Shown: piece after piece, positions 1 to 9,074 of the stretch
Numbering within the stretch: the stretch's first letter is position 1
Layout of the letters: every line of letters starts with the position of its first letter
Origin: an uncultured Draconibacterium sp.
GTDB taxonomy: Bacteria > Bacteroidota > Bacteroidia > Bacteroidales > Prolixibacteraceae
Length of the DNA: 64,000 nt
Assembly (NCBI GenBank): GCA_947492175.1
Contig: CANLMQ010000027.1
Span: 1-64,000 of the forward strand
Direction: 5' to 3'
Notes under the pieces: generated by a model
What the model saw: the letters and a program-made list of their open reading frames with translations, nothing else
The model's database searches: none
What the model was told of the DNA's origin: nothing
Program-made: the position numbers and the translations under genes

Positions 1-250
1 CCTCCGACGACAAACAAGCTTCCTTACTCCCAAAGTACCCGTCCTCCGACGACAAAAACCGGTCCTCCGACGACAAACAAGCTTCCTTACTCCCAAAGTA
101 CCCGTCCTCCGACGACAAAAACCGGTCCTCCGACGACAAAAACCGGTCCTCCGACGACAAAATGCTCTCCTTGATCGAAAAGTATGCGTCCGCCGACGGT
201 AAAACTACGTCCTCGATTACATTTGTCTTGTCCTCCGAATCAAGGACGAG
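1..250. repeat. 21 bp tandem repeat array, open at the left edge
   Basis: The core TCCTCCGACGACAAA recurs with its cctcc starting at 1, 43, 64, 106, 127 and 148, so spacings are 42, 21, 42, 21, 21. More diverged units continue in the same 21 bp phase at 167, 188, 209 and 230. The gaps of 42 hold a different 21 bp unit (ttccttactccc..). Most units contain the small dyad GTC-ctcc-GAC. Because 21 is seven codons, both strands stay open over most of the array, and the minus strand reads as degenerate seven-residue repeats (FLSSED-like). No start codon exists in that frame before a stop near 281, so I treat it as non-coding. Confidence 0.85.
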
Positions 251-381
251 AAATATGTAACCAAGAAAGGCAAATATTTGTCAAAAAACTGTCATTTTGT
301 TATTTGTGATCCTAACTCATGCAAAAAAAACGAGACAACAATTGTGCTGCCTCGTTCTGTTTACTTCCAATATACCTATCC

Positions 382-1128
382 CTATTCCCCAAATTCGGTA
401 TTGTTATCCGGTTTGTTCTTTTTGTAATTTTTATTCTTATAAATATTGCGGTAGCCTTTCAGCCGCGCCTCGTTTTTCCAGAATACATATCGGCCGCAGT
501 TTTTAATTTCGTCGGCAGCTTGTTGCATATAGGTATAGGCGCGGTCGCGGACGATTTTTACCTGGTGGTCGATTTCCTTTTCGCCATTGACTTGTGCCAG
601 CACTATGGCCAGTTCGTCGGCAGTGGTAGCTGCCAGCTGAAGTAAAGTAACATCGAAATTAATTAATGCCAATGGTGCGGGGTTGTCTTCGCCCAGGGCA
701 GCCAGGTTGCTTAAATCCTGTATCATATCGGCATCGCCCGTTCCGTCGGCAATGTTGCTCACCTTTTTTAACAGGCGCTCGTCGTTTCGGAAAGCATACC
801 TGAAAGTGTGCAGCAACTTATTGCGCAGTTCGTAAGCTGCCGGCGCACGCTCTTCCCATTCTTTTTGGGCATCCTGTGGCGTATGTTGTTCGCGTTTCCA
901 CATGGCCTCGGCTGTGCGGCAGGCACCGTTGCGCACTGTTAACGAATCGATAGTGGCTTCGGGTAAACCCGCTCCCATTAGTTCGGCCTTATCGTCGAAG
1001 CTCCATAAATAAAGGTTTTCATTCTCCTGAATTGCAGATTCTACAGGAATTCCAGGTGCTTTCACTTCCTCGGCAGGAATGGCCATAAAGGCATTGTAAC
1101 ATGCATCGTAATCTTGTTTGTCTGACAT
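382..1128 (-). CDS. Hypothetical protein, 248 aa
   Basis: I do not recognise the family. The protein is soluble, with no signal peptide or membrane segment, rich in Ala, Glu and Lys and probably mostly helical. The C-terminus is strongly basic and low in complexity (NIYKNKNYKKNKPDNN). An upstream in-frame start at 1212 would add 28 residues (MHMFSIYRKLD..) that look like translated non-coding sequence; the ATG at 1126-1128 opening MSDKQDYDACYNAF is the better start. It stands alone between the repeat array and a long gap, with no operon partner. The codon pattern is consistent with a real gene. Confidence 0.7.
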   Translation of the reverse strand: MSDKQDYDACYNAFMAIPAEEVKAPGIPVESAIQENENLYLWSFDDKAELMGAGLPEATIDSLTVRNGACRTAEAMWKREQHTPQDAQKEWEERAPAAYELRNKLLHTFRYAFRNDERLLKKVSNIADGTGDADMIQDLSNLAALGEDNPAPLALINFDVTLLQLAATTADELAIVLAQVNGEKEIDHQVKIVRDRAYTYMQQAADEIKNCGRYVFWKNEARLKGYRNIYKNKNYKKNKPDNNTEFGE

Positions 1129-1684
1129 AACTTTTTGATTTTGTTCGTATCGGGGATACGAGGTTAAACATATAATACGGTCTAATTTACGATAGATACT
1201 AAACATATGCACAATTATAAATTATGTTTTTCAACAGGTGTAAAATGCAGATTATGTGTGTTTTGCTGATTTCCGAAGAATGGATCAGCGATTTAATGGA
1301 TCAGTTTAAATTTCTTAATGCTTTTTCTCGAAGGCGGACCAAAGATTAAGCCCTCAATAGAACAGCGGCCTCTATTGGTCAAGTGCTGAATCAAAACAAA
1401 GCCTTGTTGAGAGCGGGAAGCTCCGAGGAATCGAGGAGATCACCCGTCCGAAGTTAGGCTTTGTGCAGATGAAGTGCGCAGAGCAATAGCAGCCTTGAAT
1501 TTTTTGCTTCGTTTTTGTGGCAAGACAAAAATGAAGGCCTGCGGCAGCAATATTAAAATATATGATTCAAATAGTAATCCACCGGATTTTCAATGTGATC
1601 CCTTTCTTATCGTTAAACTTCCGGTTTGTTAAATCTTTACTTTCTAATATCTTTATCCACTTTTTAAAAGAAAACCAAACTTTT
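1129..1684. other. Gene-free stretch before the DUF819 gene
   Basis: No convincing gene. It contains a short hairpin (TTTTTGT at 512-518 and ACAAAAA at 525-531 of the 1000s, i.e. 1512-1531, loop GGCAAG) of the kind often scattered between Bacteroidota genes. An open frame from 1562 joins the next gene but reads as non-coding until the ATG at 1685. Confidence 0.5.
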
Positions 1685-2851
1685 ATGGAAACACCATTTC
1701 TGGCACTTATTATACTTTTTATTATTACCCCGCTGGTTGTTATTTATCTCGAAGGACGTTTTTCAATACTGAAAAAAATTGGTGCCGTTTTAATTTGCTA
1801 TGGTGTTGGTTTAATTATTGGCAATATGGATATTCTGCCGGAAGGAGCCGGAAAATACCAGAATATGCTCACCGAAATTACCATTCCGCTTGCCTTGCCG
1901 CTTATCCTTTTCTCGATAGATGTAAAATCGTGGTTTAAAATGGCACGCTCGGCATTTATGGCTTTTATAACCGGGTTGTTTTCGGTAATTCTTATTATTG
2001 TGATTGGCTTTTTTCTGTTTCGTGGCAATATTGAAAACATATGGCAGGTTGCCGGAATGCTGGTGGGTGTTTACACAGGCGGAACGCCCAATATGGCAGC
2101 CATGAAAACGGCTCTCGACGTATCGCAGGAGCTGTACATTATGACCCACACCTACGACCTTACACTGGGAGCCATTTACCTGGTTTTTATTCTTTCAATA
2201 GGGCAAAAAGTGTTTTTATGGTTTTTGCCGGCTTACAAACCACTAAAGGCGACCAGCACAAGTTCGGAAGAAATGAACATGGAAGAAGAATACGAGTCGT
2301 ACGATGGAATGCTAAAAAAGCCAATACTGCTACCGCTGCTGGGTGCAATGGCACTCTCGGTTGCTATTTTAGGCACCAGTTATGCCATTAGCCTTTTGGT
2401 TCCCAAAGATTATTCAACGGCAGTTATTATTTTGCTGATTACCTCGTTTGGAATTGGTTTTTCGTTTGTGCCCAAAATAAAAGCCATAAAAAAAACCTTT
2501 CAGCTGGGTATGTACCTAATCCTTATTTTTAGTTTAACGGTGGCATCAATGGCCGATATCAGCAAGTTGTCTGACATTTCGTTTTCGCTATTCTATTATG
2601 TTGCGCTGGCGGTGTATGGTTCGCATATTATCCACATCATTCTGGCCCGGTATTTTAAAATTGACGCCGACACAGTAATAATTTCCACCAGTGCTCTTAT
2701 TTGCTCGCCGCCTTTTGTGCCGGTAGTGGCAGGAGCCTTAAAAAACCGCGAAGTTATTTTAACCGGTTTGGTGGTAGGAATTGCTGGTTATGCCGTTGGA
2801 AATTACCTGGGTGTAATTATTGCCTATCTGTTAAGGGCGGTTCCTGTTTAA
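1685..2851 (+). CDS. DUF819 family integral membrane protein
   Basis: A 388-residue polytopic membrane protein with about ten hydrophobic segments. It resembles the DUF819 (YjcL-like) family of predicted transporters, including the small-residue stretch GVYTGGTPNMAAMKTAL around residues 125-140 and the C-terminal CSPPFVPVVAGAL. The substrate is unknown. A cytoplasmic acidic loop (SSEEMNMEEEYESYDG) splits it into two halves. The open frame begins at 1562, but the first 41 residues are not family-like and METPFLALIILF at 1685 is the natural start. It is transcribed alone; the next gene is convergent. Confidence 0.8.
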   Translation: METPFLALIILFIITPLVVIYLEGRFSILKKIGAVLICYGVGLIIGNMDILPEGAGKYQNMLTEITIPLALPLILFSIDVKSWFKMARSAFMAFITGLFSVILIIVIGFFLFRGNIENIWQVAGMLVGVYTGGTPNMAAMKTALDVSQELYIMTHTYDLTLGAIYLVFILSIGQKVFLWFLPAYKPLKATSTSSEEMNMEEEYESYDGMLKKPILLPLLGAMALSVAILGTSYAISLLVPKDYSTAVIILLITSFGIGFSFVPKIKAIKKTFQLGMYLILIFSLTVASMADISKLSDISFSLFYYVALAVYGSHIIHIILARYFKIDADTVIISTSALICSPPFVPVVAGALKNREVILTGLVVGIAGYAVGNYLGVIIAYLLRAVPV

Positions 2852-2985
2852 CGCCATCTTCACACGGGAATCATCCGGAAAATTACATGGGGTAAGATAC
2901 TCTGGTAATAAATTATTTTCCCAGCCGGGGCATTCATCTTTGGCGTAACACGCTATGTTTGAAAGTAGAATATATTTGACTAACA

Positions 2986-3187
2986 CCGGCATTCATGCCG
3001 GTGAATTGGAATACCTGCATCCCCTGGAATTTAGTCCAATTCACTGCAATTAAGGGCTAAATCCCTATTTACACATTACACGTGTTTCCCAGGCATAAAT
3101 GCCAGGATTAGCCATTATGAACGTTTTCATTCATCTTGGTAAGCTTGGTTTTAATCAGAATCATCACGAATCTGGGCTTCAGTCCCC
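2986..3187. repeat. Cluster of REP-like imperfect palindromes
   Basis: Several short dyads follow each other: CCGGCAT/ATGCCGG at 2986-3001, GTGAATTGGA at 3001-3010 pairing perfectly with TCCAATTCAC at 3035-3044, AGGGCTAAATCCCT near 3053-3066, CCAGGCATAAATGCCAGG near 3089-3105, and GGGCTTCAGTCCCC near 3173-3186. The pattern resembles REP/BIME-type repeats mobilised by IS200-like transposases. No transposase is present here. Confidence 0.6.
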
Positions 3188-3207
3188 GAAAGTCTGATTA
3201 CAAAGCA

Positions 3208-4452
3208 TTATAATTCCTGAAAATTCGTCATTATCGTCTCCATCATCTCGCGCGAAATGGTAATGGCATTGGTGCGCCATTTTTCAGAAGGCGGATAAAA
3301 CATTTCGTAGTAACCGGCCATTACTTTTTTGCGGTCATTTTCCGATTTGTAACCGTAATGAGCCCCCTGGTTTTCGGTTATTGTAATGTGCGCCGACTTT
3401 ACCGACCCAACTGTTTTACTGGTATTTAACGTTCCGAATTCCATTACCATTGGTATCGATGTTTTTTCGGGAAACAGTTTCCCGATAAACTCCACAAACT
3501 GGCCGCTAACGGTGTAGAAATTATCCGAGTCGCCCCAATTGATGGGGTATCCTTCAAAAACAATCTCCATTTGTTGCCTCAGTTCAGGGTCCTCCACCGG
3601 ATTGGGGAACAAATGCAATACACCCCGTTCGCCAAAACCGGTATGTAAATCCAGGTTCAGAATTATTTGATACGGAGCTGCCTTTTCGCTTATCACCTTC
3701 GAGATAATAGCCACCTGTTGCTCGAATTCGTATCCGCCAAAATAAATCCCTTCGTTAAACTGATATTGCCCCTGTGCAAAAGCCTGTAACAATGCCGGCA
3801 TTCCTTTTTGCGCAATTTGTTTTATTGCTGTCAGCATAAAAAAACGATTTTCGAGGCTATTCATATTTACTTTGCCAGATGGCGTAAGCATATCGTAAAG
3901 AGCAACAAATCCATCATTTTTGGTTTTAAAAAGCTCTTTATCCAAACCATAATTACGATTCAGATCAACGTTGTTCTCGGTAAACCGGCGTTCGTTTTTA
4001 AATCCCCAGGCATTCATACCATGAATGATCAGCAGCCCTACTTCCGACAACATTTCAGGTTGAAAAAAGTCATCCATCAACATCTGCTGAACGGCGCTTC
4101 CAACATAACCTTCAATACCATGTATTCCGGAATTAATAACCATTAACTTTTTGGTGGTATCGCTGGCAGGTATGTAGCAAAAATCGATGGTGAGATCATT
4201 GTCGGTTTTACTTTTTACCGGTACCGAAAATATTTCAACGTTGTTAAAACGTGCCTGCATGGTTTGAGCCTGCAAACGGAAAGCCTCCCGGCATTCGTCC
4301 CAGCTTTCGTGGTAGTAAGCCAATTTTACATGGTCTAGCTCAACATCCGGATCGGCCGGAGCATAGTAATTAAAACTGATGTAGGTATACGCCAGGCCAG
4401 CAATTATCAACCCTGCCAGTGTCAGCGCTGTAATTTTCAAAAATTTCTTCAT
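3208..4452 (-). CDS. M14-like zinc carboxypeptidase family protein (DUF2817)
   Basis: A 414-residue exported or membrane-anchored protein with an N-terminal hydrophobic segment (MKKFLKITALTLAGLIIAG). Motifs fit the zinc carboxypeptidase fold: HxxE in SGIHGIEGYVG as first zinc ligands, NVDLNRN as the usual substrate-binding Asn-Arg, and DLHTGFG with the third histidine ligand. A PMVMEFGT segment follows with a candidate catalytic glutamate. A peptide substrate is likely but unproven. A TTG 18 bases upstream (4470) also gives an open frame; I chose the ATG at 4452 because it starts a typical signal sequence. It is followed upstream by the 67 aa gene at 4475, so the two may be co-transcribed. 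Confidence 0.8.
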   Translation of the reverse strand: MKKFLKITALTLAGLIIAGLAYTYISFNYYAPADPDVELDHVKLAYYHESWDECREAFRLQAQTMQARFNNVEIFSVPVKSKTDNDLTIDFCYIPASDTTKKLMVINSGIHGIEGYVGSAVQQMLMDDFFQPEMLSEVGLLIIHGMNAWGFKNERRFTENNVDLNRNYGLDKELFKTKNDGFVALYDMLTPSGKVNMNSLENRFFMLTAIKQIAQKGMPALLQAFAQGQYQFNEGIYFGGYEFEQQVAIISKVISEKAAPYQIILNLDLHTGFGERGVLHLFPNPVEDPELRQQMEIVFEGYPINWGDSDNFYTVSGQFVEFIGKLFPEKTSIPMVMEFGTLNTSKTVGSVKSAHITITENQGAHYGYKSENDRKKVMAGYYEMFYPPSEKWRTNAITISREMMETIMTNFQEL

Positions 4453-4474
4453 AAACGAGGATTTAAACAATCTT

Positions 4475-4678
4475 TTAGATTACAAACCTTACTTGTTTGT
4501 CTTCAATCATCTGCTGCAATTCGCTTAACAGGGCTTGTTCGTGCCTGTCGATATACCCGTCTTCTGTAGCAATATTTAATATTTTGTCGTACTCGTCGCG
4601 GGTGATTTTATGATCTTCAATTGCCTTTTCAATCATTGCTCTCAAACGAATTGAACTCTCGCTAACTTGATCTGTCAT
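4475..4678 (-). CDS. Small acidic hypothetical protein, 67 aa
   Basis: Sequence starts MTDQVSESSIRLRAMIEKAI and is helical and charged, with an ITRDEYDKILNIATEDGYIDRHE stretch resembling the TerB-like or EF-hand-like repeats seen in short Bacteroidota proteins. The start at 4678 is preferred over 4720, whose extra 14 residues overlap the end of the aquaporin gene region. It lies between the aquaporin gene and the peptidase gene on the same strand, so a three-gene transcript is plausible. Function unknown. Confidence 0.65.
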   Translation of the reverse strand: MTDQVSESSIRLRAMIEKAIEDHKITRDEYDKILNIATEDGYIDRHEQALLSELQQMIEDKQVRFVI

Positions 4679-4720
4679 AATTCTATTTTTCCAGAAAGGT
4701 AAGAAAAATATAGAATACAA

Positions 4721-5476
4721 TTAACAGTTACACAGCTGAAGGATAAACAAATAAACCAGTGCAGCAAAACCTGCCCCCGCAATTGGCCCTATTACCGGAA
4801 TCCATGCATAATGCCAGTCGTTATCATCCTTATTATTCATAGGAATTAAGGTATGTACAATGCGTGGTCCCAAGTCGCGTGCCGGATTAATGGCATAACC
4901 TGTTGTACCCCCCAAGCTCATTCCGATAGAAAATACCACCAACGCCACCGGTAGAGCTCCCAACGAGCCTAATCCGACATGACCGCTGCCAAGATTTTGA
5001 TACTCCAGTTGCGGCAACGAAATAAGCATTACCGCCAGTATCAGAATAAAGGTTCCAACAAATTCGGAGAATAAGTTATTTGAGGTATTGCGAACTGCCG
5101 GAGCAGTGCAAAAGGCCGACTTTTTCATTCCTGCCGCCTGTGTTATCCGAAAGTGATTCCGGAAAAATAAATAAACGGCTGATGCCCCCAGCATCGCACC
5201 TAGAAGTTGCGCTAATATAAAAGGCATCACTTTTATCCAGTCGAATAAACCGGCTATTGCCAGTCCAATAGTTACCGCCGGATTAATATGTGCACCGCTC
5301 AAATCGGCTGTAGCCAGAACAGCCACATACACAGCCATTCCCCAGCCTGCGGTTATTACAATTAAACCACCTCCGTTACCATAGGTTTTGTCCAGATTTA
5401 CATTTGCTACAACTCCGTTTCCCAATAAAATTAAAATGAAAGTTCCCAGAAATTCACCAAAAAGTTCAAGTGCCAT
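4721..5476 (-). CDS. glpF: MIP family channel, glycerol facilitator type
   Basis: A 251-residue major intrinsic protein with six membrane segments and the two pore half-helices: GAHINPAVTIGLA (first NPA) and GYAINPARDLGPR (second NPA). The aspartate after the second NPAR and the glycine-rich filter are typical of aquaglyceroporins, so glycerol or another small polyol is the probable cargo; a pure water channel cannot be excluded. It is divergent from gpsA across a 260 base gap, which supports a role in glycerol or glycerol-3-phosphate metabolism. Confidence 0.85.
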   Translation of the reverse strand: MALELFGEFLGTFILILLGNGVVANVNLDKTYGNGGGLIVITAGWGMAVYVAVLATADLSGAHINPAVTIGLAIAGLFDWIKVMPFILAQLLGAMLGASAVYLFFRNHFRITQAAGMKKSAFCTAPAVRNTSNNLFSEFVGTFILILAVMLISLPQLEYQNLGSGHVGLGSLGALPVALVVFSIGMSLGGTTGYAINPARDLGPRIVHTLIPMNNKDDNDWHYAWIPVIGPIAGAGFAALVYLFILQLCNC

Positions 5477-5641
5477 ATAAGTTTAGTTAATTCAGTTTAA
5501 AAAAATTTAGCGTTGAAAATACAATTTTATTTGAATAATTCACCCCCTGTTTACCTATTAAAAAACAGCTTTTTATGAAATCAGAAACAGATTGCGGGGC
5601 TGTATTTATTGCTCATCTTTTTTATTTGAGCCCACAAATTG

Positions 5642-5649
5642 TACATTTG
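5642..5649 (+). promoter_or_regulatory. Candidate gpsA -7 box
   Basis: TACATTTG matches the Bacteroidota -7 consensus TAnnTTTG. A good -33 element at the usual spacing is not visible. A GTCCC/GGGAC hairpin lies in the would-be leader at about 5679-5697. Confidence 0.4.
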
Positions 5650-5738
5650 CCTAGTTTTTCTGAAAAATAATGAAATGAGTCCCGGCTGTTAGGGACGAAT
5701 TACATGTGTTACTTTTTAAGATAAACAATTTAAAACAC

Positions 5739-6737
5739 ATGAATATCAAAACAGATAAGGTTGGAGTAATCGGCAGTGGAAGCTGGGCAACGGCAATTGC
5801 AAAAATGCTGCTCGAAAATGTTGGGGAGATTAACTGGTTCTTCAGAAAAGAATCAACGATAAAAGAGTTTAAAAAAAACAAACATAATCCTCGTTATTTA
5901 GATGAAGTTGAATTCGATACCGCTCGAATAAACTTTTACAAAGATGTTACACGACTGGTTGAAGAATCGGACATTATAATAATGGTAGTGCCTTCTGCCT
6001 ATCTTCCGGATATTTTATCAGAGATTAAAACAGATTTATCGGGTAAATATATTTTATCGGGGATTAAAGGAATTGTTACCGAAAAAAATCTATTGGTTGC
6101 AGAATACCTACACAAGCATTTTAAGGTTCCTCACGAAATGATTGGTGTACTTGCCGGCCCTTGTCATGCGGAAGAAGTGGCACGCGAGAAACTTTCTTAC
6201 CTAACAGTGGCGGCAATAAACGAACAGCAGGCAGCAAAATTTGCAAGTCTGGTAGAGTGCGACTACATTTTTACTACCCTTTCGGACGATATTTGGGGAA
6301 CAGAATACGCCGCAGTATTAAAAAATATTATTGCCATTGCTGCCGGAATTGCCCATGGTTTGCGTTATGGCGACAACTTTCATGCAGTACTCATTTCGCG
6401 GGCTATCCAGGAAATGAAACGTTTTGTAGATACCGTTCATCCGATTAACCGCGACATAAAATCGCCGGCTTATTTGGGCGACCTGCTGGTTACGTCGTAC
6501 TCGCAATTTAGCCGCAACCGCACCTTTGGAACAATGATTGGGAAAGGTTACTCGGTTAAAGCTGCACAACTGGAATTAAATATGGTAGCTGAAGGTTATT
6601 ATGCCTCTAAATCGATTCATGGAATAAATGAGCACTACCATGTAGATATGCCTATTACCCAGGCTGTTTATTCAATTTTATACAAAAAAGTTCCTCCTGC
6701 AAAGGCTTTTAAACAGTTAACGCATCAATTGTGTTAA
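5739..6737 (+). CDS. gpsA: Glycerol-3-phosphate dehydrogenase [NAD(P)+]
   Basis: 332 residues. It reduces dihydroxyacetone phosphate to sn-glycerol 3-phosphate for phospholipid synthesis. The N-terminal Rossmann motif is VGVIGSGSWATAIAK, followed by the VVPSAYL and SGIKGI segments typical of GpsA. AGPCHAEEVA corresponds to the family's GP(S/N)xAxE motif, and LKNIIAIAAGI carries the catalytic lysine. A GTG at 5706 would add 11 residues, but MNIKTDKVGVIG at 5739 fits the family start. The next gene is convergent. The adjacent glycerol channel gene is divergent. Confidence 0.93.
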   Translation: MNIKTDKVGVIGSGSWATAIAKMLLENVGEINWFFRKESTIKEFKKNKHNPRYLDEVEFDTARINFYKDVTRLVEESDIIIMVVPSAYLPDILSEIKTDLSGKYILSGIKGIVTEKNLLVAEYLHKHFKVPHEMIGVLAGPCHAEEVAREKLSYLTVAAINEQQAAKFASLVECDYIFTTLSDDIWGTEYAAVLKNIIAIAAGIAHGLRYGDNFHAVLISRAIQEMKRFVDTVHPINRDIKSPAYLGDLLVTSYSQFSRNRTFGTMIGKGYSVKAAQLELNMVAEGYYASKSIHGINEHYHVDMPITQAVYSILYKKVPPAKAFKQLTHQLC

Positions 6738-6850
6738 TCTGAGATTTTAGCTGCAAAGAGATGTTCGGTAAAGTAAAAGTTCTGTTACCGTGTCCCTTGA
6801 AACAAAACTTGTAAAAGCAGGGTATTATTTTATACATCTGAAGTTTCGGA

Positions 6851-7801
6851 TTAAAATGGCAGTTTTCCCAAATCCAGATTTCCTCCGGAAAGAATGATCC
6901 CTACTTTTTTATCCAGAACATCTACTTTCTTTTCGAGAATGGCAGCTAGTGGCACTGCCGAAGATGGTTCGATAATAATTTTCATTCGCTCCCAAATCAT
7001 TCGCATTGCCGCCACAATACTTTCTTCCGAAACAGTCACCACATCATCTACTTTATCGAGGATTATGGCAAAGTTACGCTCGCCAAGCGAAGTTAAAAGC
7101 CCGTCGGCAATGGTAAGTGGGTTTTCAGATGGTACCCATTTTTTTGAATGAAACGAACGAAAAGCATCGTCGGCTCCAGCAGGTTCGGCAGCAATAACTT
7201 TACAACCGGGTAATAATTGTTTGGTTGCGATAGCCGTTCCGCTGAGTAAACCTCCCCCGCCAACCGGTGCCAGCAAAATGTCGAATTGTCCGTTGTCTTC
7301 AATTAATTCTTTGGCTGCTGTACCTTGCCCGGCAATTACATGAAAATTATTGTAAGGATGTATTTCGGTAGCACCGGTAGTAGAAATTACCTCTGAAAGC
7401 GTACTTTGGCGGGCCTGTAAAGTAGGTTTGCAAAAGGTAATTTTTGCTCCGTAACCAGCCACCGCTTTCTTTTTTATTTCGGGTGAAGTTTCGGGCATTA
7501 CAATGTGCGCAGCTATTGCGCGCATACGTGCAGCTAAAGCCAACGCTGCAGCATGATTCCCGGATGAATGCGTTGCCACTCCTTTCTGTGCCTCATCTTC
7601 TGTTAAAGAAAACACAGCATTGCATGCCCCGCGAAATTTAAATGCGCCTACTTTTTGAAAATTTTCGCACTTAAAATACAGTTTTGCTCCCACAATTTCG
7701 TTAATACTTGTTGAAGTTAAAACCGGGGTGTGATGTGCATATTTGGCTACAATCCGGTGCGCTTTTTCGATATCTAAGAAAATAGGTAAAAATTGTCTCA
7801 T
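6851..7801 (-). CDS. PLP-dependent threonine/serine dehydratase family
   Basis: 316 residues of fold-type II PLP enzyme. KVGAFKFRGA carries the Schiff-base lysine (serine/threonine dehydratase signature), SSGNHAAALA binds cofactor phosphate and substrate carboxylate, and VGGGGLLSG is the phosphate-binding glycine loop. At this length there is no C-terminal ACT regulatory domain, so it resembles catabolic threonine dehydratase or serine racemase rather than biosynthetic IlvA. The open frame reaches 7840; the ATG at 7801 (MRQFLPIFLDIEKAHRIV) is the family-like start. Confidence 0.88.
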   Translation of the reverse strand: MRQFLPIFLDIEKAHRIVAKYAHHTPVLTSTSINEIVGAKLYFKCENFQKVGAFKFRGACNAVFSLTEDEAQKGVATHSSGNHAAALALAARMRAIAAHIVMPETSPEIKKKAVAGYGAKITFCKPTLQARQSTLSEVISTTGATEIHPYNNFHVIAGQGTAAKELIEDNGQFDILLAPVGGGGLLSGTAIATKQLLPGCKVIAAEPAGADDAFRSFHSKKWVPSENPLTIADGLLTSLGERNFAIILDKVDDVVTVSEESIVAAMRMIWERMKIIIEPSSAVPLAAILEKKVDVLDKKVGIILSGGNLDLGKLPF

Positions 7802-7905
7802 ATGCTTCAACTTATATCTGTGTTTATGATTTTTCAACAACTCCTAAATTATAAAAAATGGCAATTGAAGAAAAGGTCTTACTTTTCTTTAGTTCTTTAA
7901 ATATA

Positions 7906-8370
7906 TCACGATAAAATTTGCACGATCTTTCCTTTATTAATCTCTATTATAAATGGTATTTCAAGCGAATAAAAGTTAGTCAACTGCCTGGTAAGCTCAT
8001 TAATTAAATCTTGCTCATCATTTAACCATACAATATTCATATCTTCTATTTCCCGCATCTTTTCTTCTTTAAATGGAGATAAAACCAAGATATAATATTC
8101 TTTATATTTCAGTGTATCCCGTTCTAATTCTTCAAACAGTTCTGAACTCCCCTGATAAATTGAAGACCAACAAACTAATAAGACACGATCAGTATTAAGT
8201 TTTGTCGTATCAATTTGGCTATAATTATTTGAATTATTAATTACTGTTTTGTTTACCTGTATTGTCGCCAGCTCTTTTCTAATATAATTATCATTAAGCC
8301 CGGCAGTCCATAGAAGCAATGAAAATAACACTCCAATGAACAGTAAAAATATCAGTTCCTTTTTATCCAT
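7906..8370 (-). CDS. Membrane-anchored hypothetical protein of an ABC exporter operon
   Basis: 154 residues. A single N-terminal membrane helix (LIFLLFIGVLFSLLLWTAG) is followed by a periplasmic or extracellular domain that alternates strand and helix (VLLVCWSSIYQGSSELFEELE.. then YYILVLSP.., ending IPFIIEINKGKIVQIL). That layout resembles a thioredoxin-like fold, but the CxxC pair is absent: only one Cys precedes WSS. The start at 8370 overlaps the upstream permease by 19 bases. It is the last gene of a three-gene operon with an ABC permease and ATPase. Function unknown; a partner or immunity role is a guess. Confidence 0.65.
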   Translation of the reverse strand: MDKKELIFLLFIGVLFSLLLWTAGLNDNYIRKELATIQVNKTVINNSNNYSQIDTTKLNTDRVLLVCWSSIYQGSSELFEELERDTLKYKEYYILVLSPFKEEKMREIEDMNIVWLNDEQDLINELTRQLTNFYSLEIPFIIEINKGKIVQILS

Positions 8371-9074
8371 GTTATTTTTAAATATTGACTTTTTACTAGA
8401 TAGAAAATAATGCAATGAAAAATAAAAATGAGAGCTATTTGATGTTCTGAAGACTTTATGAATCCAACATATCGAAAGAACTTATTAAAATCGGAAACAG
8501 GAATTGCTATTCCACTTTCTAATAAAACTATATAGAATAATCCATTAATTAATACCAATGAAAACAATAAAGTAATTGCCCAAATTCCTCTTTTAAATAA
8601 AGCGGCTAAAAACATGGCGAAAATTCCGTTAGTATAAAACATCAAAAAGACAAATAATATTTGATAGATATTAAAAATAGAATGAATCAGGACATTCATT
8701 TCAACTCCTTTGAAGATTAAAACAATCGAGACTGCCAGTCGTGTAAAAACAGTTAAAATAAAGCATAATAATACCATTACACCAACTTTCATTTGAAAAT
8801 AATTAGTTCTTGATTGTCCTTCAAACAACATTCTAAATATTGTTTTTTGAGAAAATTCCAATGTATTGTAAAAAATAATATAAATCGAAAAGATCAATAT
8901 AAGTACCGATATTGTTGCGTTATCATATTCAATTGTATTATAATAGGTGTAGGTAGAAACCTTATCTGTTAAAAAAAGTAGTGTTGCCATATAAACGGAC
9001 AATCCAATCAAAGCAAAAATCAAATTTATCTTTGATTTCAGTTTAACCACCTCAATTAAAAGATTGTTTTTCAT
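8352..9074 (-). CDS. ABC-2 like transporter permease
   Basis: 240 residues with six predicted membrane helices and few charged loops, of the size of permeases that pair with a stand-alone ATPase. The ATG at 9074 overlaps the TAA of the ATPase gene by one base (TAATG), indicating translational coupling; a GTG at 9080 is possible. I cannot assign a cargo. Small ABC exporters of this layout commonly move peptides, lipids or antibiotics. Confidence 0.75.
   Translation of the reverse strand: MKNNLLIEVVKLKSKINLIFALIGLSVYMATLLFLTDKVSTYTYYNTIEYDNATISVLILIFSIYIIFYNTLEFSQKTIFRMLFEGQSRTNYFQMKVGVMVLLCFILTVFTRLAVSIVLIFKGVEMNVLIHSIFNIYQILFVFLMFYTNGIFAMFLAALFKRGIWAITLLFSLVLINGLFYIVLLESGIAIPVSDFNKFFRYVGFIKSSEHQIALIFIFHCIIFYLVKSQYLKITWIKRN

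Noticed and set aside
297..645. Two plus-strand open frames
   Set aside because: They lie opposite the minus-strand gene at 382-1128 and read as its shadow.
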